NCBI GenBank assembly: GCA_047604965.1
Contig: JASGGQ010000108.1
Coordinates: 1-9,194 of the forward strand
Direction: 5' to 3'
DNA length: 9,194 nucleotides
Source of the DNA: JAGIBJ01 sp047604965
Lineage (GTDB): Bacteria; Actinomycetota; Thermoleophilia; Solirubrobacterales; Solirubrobacteraceae
The translations under genes and the position numbers were made by a program. Shown one piece after another: positions 1 through 7,040 of the stretch (positions are counted from its first letter, which is position 1; each line of letters starts with the position of its first letter). The notes beneath the pieces were generated by a model, which made no database searches, was not told the DNA's origin, and worked only from the letters and a program-made list of their open reading frames with translations.

Positions 1-1020
1 TACTCGGCCCTGACCGCATTCGGGATGACTCCGGCAACGGTCGCCGGCTTTCCCGTGCGGGAGCTGCTCGCCGCCGGGCAGCAAGCCGCCGACGCGAGCC
101 GCAGCAGCAATGACGCGCTGACGCTCGGCATCCTGCTCGCGGAGGCCGCGAGCGCCGGCCGCGACAAGCTCACGATCGTTGCCGACCCGTCGCTTGGCCG
201 CGTCGAGCTGTGGCTCGAGCAGCTGGTCGCCGAGTCGACCGGCAAGCAGGGCACGGGGATCTTGCCGGTCGCTGGCGAGCAGGGCGGCAGCGGAGCGCGT
301 TTCGGCGAAGACCGCGTGGTGCTGCGCCTGCGCGACGCCGCCGCGCCGGCCGCCGCGCTGGACGAGTTCGCCGCGACGCTGGAGGCGCAGGGTGCGCCGA
401 ACGCAACGATCGACGTCGATGGCCCGAGCGGCCTCGGAGCGATCTTCTTCATTACCGAGCTCGCGACCGCCGTCGCCGGCTGGCGGCTCGGGATCAACCC
501 GTTCGATCAGCCGAACGTGCAGGAAGCCAAGGATGCCACCAAGGCGGTGCTTGGCGACGGAACGAGCGAGGTCGTGCTGCCGTCGGTCACGGTCCGCGAG
601 GCCGCCGAGACCATCCTGGGCGGGCTCAGCGCACCGGAGTTTGTCGCCGTCTTGGCGTATGTGGCGCCGTCGCCGTCGGTCGACCAAGCGGCGTCCCGCT
701 TGCAGGCGGCGCTGCGCGACGCCTCCGGTGCCGCAGTGACCTTCGGCTACGGCCCCCGGTACCTGCACTCGACCGGCCAGCTGCACAAGGGCGGCCCGCC
801 GCGCGGCCGGTTTTTGCTGGTCGTCGACGATGCAGCGCCGGATGTCGCGATTCCGGGGTCGCCGTTTGGGTTCCGGACACTCGCGCATGCACAGGCGCTC
901 GGCGACCTGCGCACGTTGCATGCGCACCAGCTGACGGCGACGCTCGTCACAACCGGAGCGGCAGCGGCGGAGACGCTGCACGAACTCGCCGACCACGCGG
1001 CGCGCGCAGCCGGCGGCTAA
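1..1020 (+). CDS. pgi: Glucose-6-phosphate isomerase domain, C-terminal part (probably of a transaldolase/PGI fusion); 5' end outside window
   Basis: Interconverts glucose-6-phosphate and fructose-6-phosphate in the cytoplasm. The frame is open from base 1 (YSALTAFGM...), so the ATG at 25 is internal, not the start; 339 codons are visible before TAA at 1018-1020. Numbered from the first visible codon, PGI landmarks are YSALTAFG at 1-8, GTGILPVAGE at about 84-93, GINPFDQPNVQEAK at about 164-177 (equivalent to the INPFDQ...K block that carries the active-site lysine in classical PGIs), and LHSTGQLHKGG at about 255-265, followed by IPGSPFGF and QALGDL. These sequence forms, rather than those of stand-alone E. 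coli PGI, match the C-terminal half of actinobacterial bifunctional transaldolase/PGI proteins. The transaldolase half would lie upstream and cannot be seen, so the fusion is inferred. The gene converges on mscL with 23 bp between stops. Confidence 0.85.
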   Translation, partial: YSALTAFGMTPATVAGFPVRELLAAGQQAADASRSSNDALTLGILLAEAASAGRDKLTIVADPSLGRVELWLEQLVAESTGKQGTGILPVAGEQGGSGARFGEDRVVLRLRDAAAPAAALDEFAATLEAQGAPNATIDVDGPSGLGAIFFITELATAVAGWRLGINPFDQPNVQEAKDATKAVLGDGTSEVVLPSVTVREAAETILGGLSAPEFVAVLAYVAPSPSVDQAASRLQAALRDASGAAVTFGYGPRYLHSTGQLHKGGPPRGRFLLVVDDAAPDVAIPGSPFGFRTLAHAQALGDLRTLHAHQLTATLVTTGAAAAETLHELADHAARAAGG

Positions 1021-1026
1021 GCCTGA

Positions 1027-1069
1027 GCGACGCGCTCGGAACGCTACCCGCGCTTCGCGAGCGCGTCGC
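1027..1069. terminator. 12-bp perfect inverted repeat between convergent pgi and mscL; likely bidirectional terminator
   Basis: Arms GCGACGCGCTCG (1027-1038) and CGAGCGCGTCGC (1058-1069) are exact reverse complements, separated by 19 nt. The left arm begins 7 nt after the isomerase stop, and the right arm lies inside the last codons of mscL. A smaller competing hairpin, GAGCG-ACG-CGCTC (1025-1037), overlaps the left arm. There is no T-run on either strand, so this would be a GC-rich hairpin terminator without a U-tract, a form reported in high-GC actinobacteria. The convergent position is the main support. Confidence 0.5.
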
Positions 1070-1424
1070 GAATCTCGGTCAGCAGCTCCTGGTCTTTCGT
1101 CAACGCAGCGGCTTCGTCGTTGTCTTTGACGAAGCTCGCCAGCGTCTTGCTGTATGGCACGACGACAAAGAAGTAGACGGCAGCAGCGGTCGCAACGAAG
1201 GTCAGGAGCGCGCCGATGAACACGCCAATCGGGAAGACCGTGCCGGAGATCGTGAACGATACGTCGGAGAAGTCCGGTTTGCCGACGAGCAAGGCGATCA
1301 GCGGGTTAATCAGCGCCTCGACGAGCGATGAGACGACCTTCGCGAAGACGCCACCGATCACAAACGCGACAGCGAGTTCGACGAGGTTGCCGCGCAACAG
1401 AAAGTCGCGGAATCCTTTGAGCAT
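1044..1424 (-). CDS. mscL: Large-conductance mechanosensitive channel MscL
   Basis: Inner-membrane homopentameric channel that opens under membrane tension and releases solutes during hypo-osmotic shock. The 126-aa length is slightly below the usual 130-150. The N-terminal amphipathic signature MLKGFRDFLLRGNLVELAVA is intact. TM1 spans about residues 14-40 (AVAFVIGGVFAKVV..., the glycine/alanine-rich pore helix). A short loop with KPDFSDVSFTI follows at about 49-59. TM2 spans about 66-90 and ends in VVVPYSK, and the C-terminal charged helix reads DNDEAAALTKDQELLTEIRDALAKRG-like in pieces. ATG at 1424 is chosen because AAAGG lies 8 nt upstream and the family starts exactly here; the open frame running further upstream has no MscL similarity. 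It is divergent from the helicase gene (93-105 bp between starts) and convergent with the isomerase. Confidence 0.96.
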   Translation of the reverse strand: MLKGFRDFLLRGNLVELAVAFVIGGVFAKVVSSLVEALINPLIALLVGKPDFSDVSFTISGTVFPIGVFIGALLTFVATAAAVYFFVVVPYSKTLASFVKDNDEAAALTKDQELLTEIRDALAKRG

Positions 1425-1432
1425 GTGCAGCA

Positions 1433-1437
1433 CCTTT
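1433..1437 (-). promoter_or_regulatory. Ribosome binding site of mscL
   Basis: AAAGG on the minus strand, with 8 nt before ATG at 1424. It overlaps the alternative in-frame GTG three codons upstream, which therefore cannot use it. This decides the ATG as the start. Confidence 0.6.
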
Positions 1438-1529
1438 CGGCACGAGAGGTTCGATGTACCCGTTACGCTAGCGCCGGCCGACCACAGCCCTACAGGGATA
1501 GGCCCCAAGCCGGTACCGTGGCGTCGGCG

Positions 1530-4115
1530 ATGCCGCTGATCGACGTCATTCCGGCGCAGCCCGACGCCGACCGCCTGTTCGACGCCTTCAGCGCGTGGGC
1601 CGAGTCGGAGGGCCGCCCGCTCTATCCGCATCAGGAGGAGGCGGCGATCGAGCTGTTCTCCGGCAGCCACCTGATCCTCGCGACGCCGACCGGGTCAGGC
1701 AAGTCGATGGTGGCCGTCGCCGCGCACTTCGCCGCGCTTGCCACCGGCCGGCGCACCTTCTACACGGCGCCGATCAAAGCGCTCGTCAGCGAGAAGTTCT
1801 TCGAGCTGTGCCGGATCTTTGGCGCCGACAAGGTGGGGATGCAGACCGGTGATGCGGCGGTCAACCCGGCGGCACCGATCATCTGCTGCACTGCGGAGGT
1901 GCTGGCGAATCTCGCGCTGCGCGAGGGTGCGACGGCCGATGTGGGGCAGGTCGTGATGGATGAGTTCCACTACTACGCCGAGCCACAGCGCGGGTGGGCG
2001 TGGCAGGTGCCGCTGCTGCTGTTGCCGCAGGCCCAGTTCGTGTTGATGAGCGCGACGCTCGGCGACACGTCGCGGATCCGCGAAGATCTGGAGCGGCGCA
2101 CCGGCATCGAGGTCAGTGTCGTCGATGGCGCCGAGCGCCCCGTGCCGCTGAGCTTCGAATGGTCGACCGATCCGCTGCATGAGCGGCTGGAGCGGCTGGT
2201 CGCCGACGAGCGTGCCCCGGTGTACGTCGTGCATTTCACGCAGGCGTCCGCGATGGAACGGGCGCAGGCGCTGCTGTCGGCGAAGCTCTGTTCCCGCGCG
2301 GAACGCGACGCGATCGCCGACGAAATCGGCGCATTCAAGTTCTCCAGTGGCTTTGGCCGCACGCTCAGCAAACTGGTGCGAGCCGGCATCGGGATTCACC
2401 ACGCGGGGATGTTGCCGCGCTACCGCCGACTCGTGGAGCAGCTCGCGCAGCGCGGGCTGCTGAAGGTGATTTGCGGCACGGACACACTCGGCGTTGGGAT
2501 CAACGTGCCGATCCGGACGGTCGTCTTCACCGCGCTGACGAAGTACGACGGCACGAGCCAGCGGATGCTCAAGGCGCGCGAGTTCCACCAGATTGCCGGC
2601 CGCGCCGGCCGCGCCGGCTTCGATACCGCCGGCTACGTCGTGGTGCAGGCGCCGGAACATGTGATCGAGAACGCGCGGCGGCTCGCGAAGGCCGGCGACG
2701 ACCCGAAGAAGCAGAAGCGGGTGCAGCGCGTCAAAGCCCCAGAAGGCCAGGTCAGCTGGTCGGAGGAGAGTTTCCACCGGCTGCGCGGTGCCGAGCCGGA
2801 GGCGTTGGTGTCGCGCATGAAGGTCGACCACTCGACGATCCTCAACATCGTCCAGCAGCCCGGCGACGCGGTCGCCACGATGAGCCTGCTGCTGGAGCAG
2901 TGCCATGAGGATGAGCGCGGCCGCGCGCGGCTGACCGCGCAGGCGGTCACGCTCGGCGACGAGTTGCTCGCGGCCGGCGTGCTGCGCTGGCTCGACCCGC
3001 CGGACCGGGCGGGACGCCGGCTGGCGTTGTCCGACGAGCTGCAAGCGGACTTTGCGCTCAACCAGCCGCTCGCGTCGTTCGCGCTCGCGGCGATGGAGCG
3101 CGTCGTGCAGGAGTCCGAAGATCCGATGCTTGATCTCGTCTCGGTCGTCGAAGCGATTCTCGACGATCCGTGGCCGATCCTGGCCGACCAGACCAAGCAG
3201 GCGCGTGCCGATGCGGTCGCAGCGATGAAAGAGGACGGCATCGAGTACGAGGAGCGTGTCGCGCTGCTTGAGGAGGTGACCTACCCCAAGCCGCTCGGCG
3301 AGCCGCTGCTTGAACTCCTCGACGAGTACCGCGAAACGCGGCCGTGGGTGCGCCGGTCGGATCTCTCGCCGAAGTCGGTGGTGCGGGAGATGTTCGAGTT
3401 GGGCATGGGCTTCGGCGAGTATGTCGCGTTCCACCAGGCAGCGCGCGCCGAAGGTTTGCTGCTGCGCTACCTCAGCGATGCGTACCGGGCATTGCGGCGC
3501 ACGATCCCGGAGGCGCTGCGCACCGAGGAGCTTGACGAGCTGGTCGACTGGCTCGGTGAGGTGGTGCGGCAAACCGATTCGAGTTTGCTCGACGAATGGG
3601 AGGCGCTGACCGACCCCGAGCAGGTCGCCGAGGCAGCCGAGCGGGCGGCAAGCGGTGCGCCGGTGCCACCGGCCCGGCCGGTGACCGCGAACGAGCGGGC
3701 GTTCCGGGTGATGGTGCGCGGCGCCATGTTCCTGCGCGTGCAGCTCGCGGCGCGGGACCGCTTCGACGAGCTGGCCCGATTGGAGCAGGAGGCGGCGTTC
3801 GCGCTGGCGCAGGCGGACGGCGGCACCGGTGGCGGGCTCACCACGAGCCCGGCGATGGATGCGGTGGCGTGGGAGGATGCGCTCGGCGCGTACTGGGAAG
3901 TACACGAGGCGATCGGAACCGGGCCAGACGCGCGCGGGCCAGCGCTGTTTCAGGTCACTGCGGAAGCGCCGCGCCGCTGGGCGGTGCGGCAGGTGGTCGA
4001 CGATCCGGCCGGCGACCACGATTGGTCGATCGTTGCGACCGTCAACCTCGACGCCAGCGACCACGCCGGGGAACCGGTGATCGTCACCGCATCGTTCGGG
4101 CGCTCCGGGTATTAG
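1530..4115 (+). CDS. Ski2-like DExH-box RNA/DNA helicase with DUF3516-type C-terminal region
   Basis: ATP-dependent superfamily 2 helicase, presumably acting on structured RNA; the substrate is unknown. Numbered from ATG 1530 (861 aa): Q-motif-like LYPHQEEAAIELF at 31-43, Walker A ATPTGSGKS at 51-59, motif Ia TAPIKALVSEK at 79-89, motif II DEFH at 144-147 (a DExH box), motif III SAT at 174-176, IHHAGMLPRYRRLVE near 289-303, motif V CGTDTLGVGINVP at 315-327, and motif VI QIAGRAGRAGFD at 354-365. After about residue 395 (DPKKQKRVQRVKAPEG) the remaining roughly 460 residues are acidic and helical, and match from memory the DUF3516 tail of actinobacterial homologues. MPLIDVIPAQ is the best family start. 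GTG at 1518 is an in-frame alternative four codons upstream, and neither has a good SD (AGGG at 1494-1497 is too far). Divergent from mscL; no visible partner in the window. Confidence 0.9.
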   Translation: MPLIDVIPAQPDADRLFDAFSAWAESEGRPLYPHQEEAAIELFSGSHLILATPTGSGKSMVAVAAHFAALATGRRTFYTAPIKALVSEKFFELCRIFGADKVGMQTGDAAVNPAAPIICCTAEVLANLALREGATADVGQVVMDEFHYYAEPQRGWAWQVPLLLLPQAQFVLMSATLGDTSRIREDLERRTGIEVSVVDGAERPVPLSFEWSTDPLHERLERLVADERAPVYVVHFTQASAMERAQALLSAKLCSRAERDAIADEIGAFKFSSGFGRTLSKLVRAGIGIHHAGMLPRYRRLVEQLAQRGLLKVICGTDTLGVGINVPIRTVVFTALTKYDGTSQRMLKAREFHQIAGRAGRAGFDTAGYVVVQAPEHVIENARRLAKAGDDPKKQKRVQRVKAPEGQVSWSEESFHRLRGAEPEALVSRMKVDHSTILNIVQQPGDAVATMSLLLEQCHEDERGRARLTAQAVTLGDELLAAGVLRWLDPPDRAGRRLALSDELQADFALNQPLASFALAAMERVVQESEDPMLDLVSVVEAILDDPWPILADQTKQARADAVAAMKEDGIEYEERVALLEEVTYPKPLGEPLLELLDEYRETRPWVRRSDLSPKSVVREMFELGMGFGEYVAFHQAARAEGLLLRYLSDAYRALRRTIPEALRTEELDELVDWLGEVVRQTDSSLLDEWEALTDPEQVAEAAERAASGAPVPPARPVTANERAFRVMVRGAMFLRVQLAARDRFDELARLEQEAAFALAQADGGTGGGLTTSPAMDAVAWEDALGAYWEVHEAIGTGPDARGPALFQVTAEAPRRWAVRQVVDDPAGDHDWSIVATVNLDASDHAGEPVIVTASFGRSGY

Positions 4116-4126
4116 CGCGCCGCTGA

Positions 4127-4156
4127 CCAGTTCGCTGCGATCTGTCGGCGAACAGG
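4127..4156 (+). terminator. Hairpin downstream of the helicase gene; possible terminator
   Basis: GTTCGCTG (4130-4137) pairs with CGGCGAAC (4146-4153) with one T-G wobble and an 8-nt loop; CC/GG extend it after one mismatch. It starts 12 nt after the helicase stop. No T-tract follows, so factor-independent termination is uncertain. The rest of the 167-bp gap to the next gene contains TTGACC at 4208-4213 and GATAAA at 4244-4249, but these are about 30 bp apart and do not form a normal promoter. Confidence 0.35.
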
Positions 4157-4282
4157 CAGGCAGTCAGTGTCTCGCAGGCCCTTCGACGTGCCAGCTGTCC
4201 GGTCGCGTTGACCATCGGGTTAGGTGGTTCGCGGCCGCTGTCCGATAAACCGGGTGATGTTTGCCCGACTCCGCCGCCGCTC

Positions 4283-5218
4283 ATGAGCGCCGCCAGCGCG
4301 CCGTTTGAGCTGTCCGCCGACCAGGTCGCGAGCTTTCGCGAGCGCGGCTTCTTGGTCGTGCCGAGCATCACGTCGGCATCAGAGGTCGCGTCACTGCGCG
4401 ACACGCTGCAACAGTTGTTCGACCGCCGGGCCGGATGGCATGAGGGGGCGCAGTTCGGTCTGCTTGGTGATGCCGACGACGGCGAGGCGTCGTTGACGCA
4501 GCTTGTCCAGCCAGTCAACTATGCGCCGGAGCTGCGCGACACCGAGTTTCGCCGGAACGCTGCCGCGATCGCCAAGCAGCTGCTTGGCGACGCCGCGATG
4601 CCGAGCTTTGAGCATTCGATTTTGAAGCGTGCGCATGATGGGGCGGCGACGCCATGGCATCAGGATGAGGCGTATCGCGCGTCAGATGCGTTCGAGTACG
4701 AGCAGTTGAGCATCTGGATGCCGTTGCAAGATGTGTCTGAGGAACAGGGCTGTATGCAGTACATCCCCGGGTCGCATCGTCGTGGGATCCTCCCCCACCA
4801 CCGGGTCAAAGGCGATCAGGCGGCGCACTCGATCGAATGCGATCGGTCGACCTTCGATCCGCAGATGGCGGTGGCGTGTCCGTTGTCGGCTGGCGGCGCG
4901 GTGATTCATCTGGGCCGAACGCTGCACTGTGCGGGCGCCAACACGACCGCTGTGGCCCGCCTCGCGTACGTGCTGGCGTTCGAGTTGCCGCCGCAGCCGG
5001 CGACCACACCCCGCGATTTTCATTGGAACGCGGGGCGCGCGTCGGCGGAGCTGGCACGTCGCCGACGCTGGCTCTTGCGCGGCGGGATTGTCATCGAGGT
5101 GGTGCGGCGTGCGCGCTACCACGAGCTGTATCGCCCTCGGCGGCTCGCGTTCGAGCTACGCCGGCTGATCGATCGCGTGACGGCCTTGTTTCCGCACCGC
5201 GTCGTCAGGCGGAGGTAG
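4283..5218 (+). CDS. Phytanoyl-CoA dioxygenase (PhyH)-family Fe(II)/2-oxoglutarate-dependent oxygenase
   Basis: A cytoplasmic non-haem iron oxygenase that would hydroxylate an organic substrate, coupled to decarboxylation of 2-oxoglutarate; the substrate cannot be read from sequence. Numbered from ATG 4283 (311 aa): FRERGFLVVPSI at 18-29 is the usual PhyH opening. HQD at 126-128 supplies the first His and the Asp of the iron-binding facial triad, followed by SIWMPLQDVSEEQGCMQYIPGSH at about 143-165 (the strand-turn typical of PhyH). LHCAGAN at 214-220 supplies the distal His215, and R226 is the likely 2-oxoglutarate carboxylate ligand. The triad is therefore complete and the enzyme should be active. 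After about residue 245 there is an Arg-rich tail (ELARRRRWLLRGG ... HRVVRRR) with no motif I know. The frame is open upstream to a TTG at 4208, but family similarity begins at MSAASAPFELSADQ. No clear SD precedes it. Its stop overlaps the convergent DUF4395 gene. Confidence 0.85.
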   Translation: MSAASAPFELSADQVASFRERGFLVVPSITSASEVASLRDTLQQLFDRRAGWHEGAQFGLLGDADDGEASLTQLVQPVNYAPELRDTEFRRNAAAIAKQLLGDAAMPSFEHSILKRAHDGAATPWHQDEAYRASDAFEYEQLSIWMPLQDVSEEQGCMQYIPGSHRRGILPHHRVKGDQAAHSIECDRSTFDPQMAVACPLSAGGAVIHLGRTLHCAGANTTAVARLAYVLAFELPPQPATTPRDFHWNAGRASAELARRRRWLLRGGIVIEVVRRARYHELYRPRRLAFELRRLIDRVTALFPHRVVRRR

Positions 5219-5711
5219 GGGGCGTGCGGCGCGGGCGGCCGGCCCAAATGTCGTTGCACGCTTCGCAGACGTCGTTGGGCACCAGGCCGGCGCGCATCAA
5301 CAGCGCGAAGATCCGGCAGCCGAGACAGAAGCCGGCGAACGCTTCGAGGCCGGCGGCGACGGCAAGGATGCCGAGCACGACATAGGCGGCGGCGTCGGCC
5401 CCGGCGACGTAGAACAGCAGTGATGCGACGACGGTGAACGCGAGTCCGATCGCCTGTGCAAATCGCTTCGGTGGCCCGGGAACGAGCTTTGGTTCGGCGA
5501 GGCGTGGGGCGATGACTCGGGTCGCGAGTTGGCCGAAGGGATCAAAACGCGGCCCCCAGCCGACGCGCAGCGCGAAGCCGCCGGCCAGGAAGACGGCCAG
5601 CCAGCGCTGCTGGGCGACGATCGCGATGACGGCGGTCAGCACGACCAGCGTCGCGACGACGCGGGCGGCAATTTCGTTGACCGGGTTCGGGAAGGAGAAG
5701 GAGCGATTCAC
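5205..5711 (-). CDS. DUF4395 family integral membrane protein with two CxxC pairs
   Basis: Small membrane protein of unknown function (168 aa, GTG start at 5711; no other in-frame start fits and no good SD is seen). MNRSFSFPNPVNEIAARV is the usual DUF4395 opening. Hydrophobic segments lie at about 15-33, 36-51, 88-104 and 108-127. Between them is a conserved soluble linker containing GPRFDPFGQLATRV (53-66) and PGPPKRFAQAIG (78-89). Two cysteine pairs follow the last membrane segment: FCLGC (C129, C132) and VCEAC (C149, C152). Close pairs like these suggest redox activity or metal binding, which is inference only. DUF4395 genes often lie near thioredoxin or sulfurtransferase genes, but none is visible here. 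It is the last gene of the minus-strand run, 108 bp after the thiolase, with a long hairpin in that gap. Its final 14 bp overlap the end of the PhyH gene on the other strand. Confidence 0.82.
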   Translation of the reverse strand: MNRSFSFPNPVNEIAARVVATLVVLTAVIAIVAQQRWLAVFLAGGFALRVGWGPRFDPFGQLATRVIAPRLAEPKLVPGPPKRFAQAIGLAFTVVASLLFYVAGADAAAYVVLGILAVAAGLEAFAGFCLGCRIFALLMRAGLVPNDVCEACNDIWAGRPRRTPPTSA

Positions 5712-5738
5712 GAGCGGCTCTGGTCGAGGTATTGCGGA

Positions 5739-5809
5739 GGCGATGTCGTTCGGGCCCGGACCAGCGGGTACGGCGGTACCGGTGTTCCGAGCCCGAACGA
5801 ACGATCGCC
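5739..5809 (-). terminator. 71-nt interrupted hairpin between thiolase stop and DUF4395 start (terminator or intercistronic RNA element)
   Basis: Perfect 10-bp arms TCGTTCGGGC (5746-5755) and GCCCGAACGA (5791-5800) form the core. Outside them GGCGAT (5739-5744) pairs with ATCGCC (5804-5809) across a 1/3-nt internal loop. Inside, after one C-A mismatch, CGGA (5757-5760) pairs with TCCG (5786-5789), and GGTA (5767-5770) can pair with TACC (5777-5780) at the tip. Read on the minus strand it starts 10 nt after the thiolase stop and ends 27 nt before the DUF4395 GTG. No U-run follows, so termination, mRNA end protection or attenuation are all possible. Confidence 0.5.
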
Positions 5810-5819
5810 GGAGCGCGCG

Positions 5820-7010
5820 CTACAACCGCTCGATCAGCATGGCCATGCCAAGACCACCGGCGACACACATCGATTCGATGCCGTATTTGCCGCCGGTCTT
5901 CTCGAGGCCGTTGATGAGGGTGGTCGCGATGCGCGCCCCGGTCATGCCGAACGGGTGGCCGAGCGCGATCGCACCGCCGAACGGGTTGAGCTGTTCGTCG
6001 CTGATGCCCAGTTCCTTCTTGGAGGGAACGATCTGCGCGGCGAACGCTTCGTTGATTTCGACGATGTCGATCTCTTCGATCTTCTTGCCGGTGGCGGCCA
6101 GCAGCTTCTGGATCGCGGGGATCGGACCGACGCCCATGTATTCGGGGTCGAGCCCGGCGACGCTCGTCGCGATGATCCGGGCGCGCGGCGTCAGGCCGAG
6201 CTTTTCGGCCTTGGCGTCGCTCATGATGAGCACAGCGGCGGCGCCGTCGTTGAGCGGACAGGCGTTGCCGGCGGTCACGGTGCCGTCCGGGCGGAACGCC
6301 GGACGGAGTTTCGCGAGCCCTTCGGCGGTGGTACCGGCGCGCGGGCCGTCATCTTTCGTGACGACCGTCTCGGGCACGTCGATCGTGTTGCCTTCCTTAT
6401 CGACATCCTGGTGGGCGGCGACGGTCACTCCGATGATTTCGGCGTCGAAGTGGCCGGCCTCTTGGGCGGCAACGGCACGCTGCTGAGAGATCGCGGCCCA
6501 GGCGTCCTGTTCTTCACGGGTGACGCCGTAGCGATCGGCGACGTTCTCGGCCGTGAGGCCCATCGGGATGTAGACGTTGGTGATGGCGCCCTCGGAACCG
6601 TTGAGCCGCGGGTTGAACTCCCACTGGCCGCCTTGCACGGTGCGCGACACGGCTTCGACCCCGGCGGCGATGTACTGGTCGCCTTCGCCGGCTTTGATGG
6701 CGTGGAACGCGTTGCGGATCGTCTGGAGCGACGACGCGCAGAAGCGGTTGGTGGTGGCGCCGGGAACTTCGAACGGCAGACCGGCGAGGAGGCTCGCGTT
6801 GCGGGCGATGTTGTAGCCCTGCTCGGCTTCACCGAAGGCGGCGCCCATCAGGACGTCGACCGTTTCGGAGAAGTCCACTCCGGGGTTGCGCTCGATCAGT
6901 GCGGCGAGCGGGAGCGACGCGAGGTCGTCGGCGCGCACGGTCTTGAGGGACCCCTTGACGGCACGGCCGATCGGGGTGCGGATCGCGTCAACGATGACGG
7001 CTTCAGGCAT
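5820..7010 (-). CDS. Thiolase (acetyl-CoA C-acyltransferase / acetyltransferase), beta-oxidation type
   Basis: Cleaves 3-ketoacyl-CoA with CoA to acetyl-CoA and a shortened acyl-CoA, the last step of beta-oxidation, or runs in reverse to make acetoacetyl-CoA. 396 aa, the normal length for the family. N-terminal VIVDAIRTPIGRAVKGSLK (5-23). Acylated nucleophile Cys91 in TTNRFCASSLQ. NDGAAAVLIMSDAKAEKLGL at 254-273. NEAFAAQ at 320-326. GGAIALGHPFGMTGAR at 345-360 supplies His352, and CVAGGLGMAM at 382-391 supplies the second catalytic cysteine Cys382. All four catalytic landmarks are present, so an active enzyme is expected. Chain-length preference cannot be read from sequence. ATG 7010 is backed by GGAG 9 nt upstream. 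It lies 147 bp after the metallopeptidase gene, with a pair of direct repeats in the gap, which suggests its own promoter or control. Same strand as the acyl-CoA dehydrogenase further upstream. Confidence 0.94.
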   Translation of the reverse strand: MPEAVIVDAIRTPIGRAVKGSLKTVRADDLASLPLAALIERNPGVDFSETVDVLMGAAFGEAEQGYNIARNASLLAGLPFEVPGATTNRFCASSLQTIRNAFHAIKAGEGDQYIAAGVEAVSRTVQGGQWEFNPRLNGSEGAITNVYIPMGLTAENVADRYGVTREEQDAWAAISQQRAVAAQEAGHFDAEIIGVTVAAHQDVDKEGNTIDVPETVVTKDDGPRAGTTAEGLAKLRPAFRPDGTVTAGNACPLNDGAAAVLIMSDAKAEKLGLTPRARIIATSVAGLDPEYMGVGPIPAIQKLLAATGKKIEEIDIVEINEAFAAQIVPSKKELGISDEQLNPFGGAIALGHPFGMTGARIATTLINGLEKTGGKYGIESMCVAGGLGMAMLIERL

Positions 7011-7019
7011 GTCGGATTT

Positions 7020-7023
7020 CTCC
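7020..7023 (-). promoter_or_regulatory. Ribosome binding site of the thiolase gene
   Basis: GGAG on the minus strand followed by 9 nt and ATG 7010. This is the clearest full-size-gene SD in the minus-strand run and supports independent translation of the thiolase. Confidence 0.55.
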
Positions 7024-7040
7024 GTTGTGTCTCTGGTGCG

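Noticed and set aside
210..1331. 373-codon plus-strand open frame overlapping pgi and mscL
   Set aside because: It crosses the isomerase stop and runs antisense to mscL; both of those genes are firmly identified.
1425..1670. N-terminal extension of MscL up to base 1670
   Set aside because: The extension has no MscL similarity and would run into the helicase gene; the family start and SD agree on 1424.
1695..4064. 789-codon open frame on the minus strand opposite the helicase
   Set aside because: It is the antisense shadow of a clear helicase with all motifs; its translation is rich in Arg/His/Leu with no recognisable domain, as expected opposite a GC-biased gene.
4208..4249. Promoter for the PhyH gene from TTGACC (4208) and GATAAA (4244)
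   Set aside because: The spacing is about 30 bp rather than 16-18, and no better-placed partner for either box is present.
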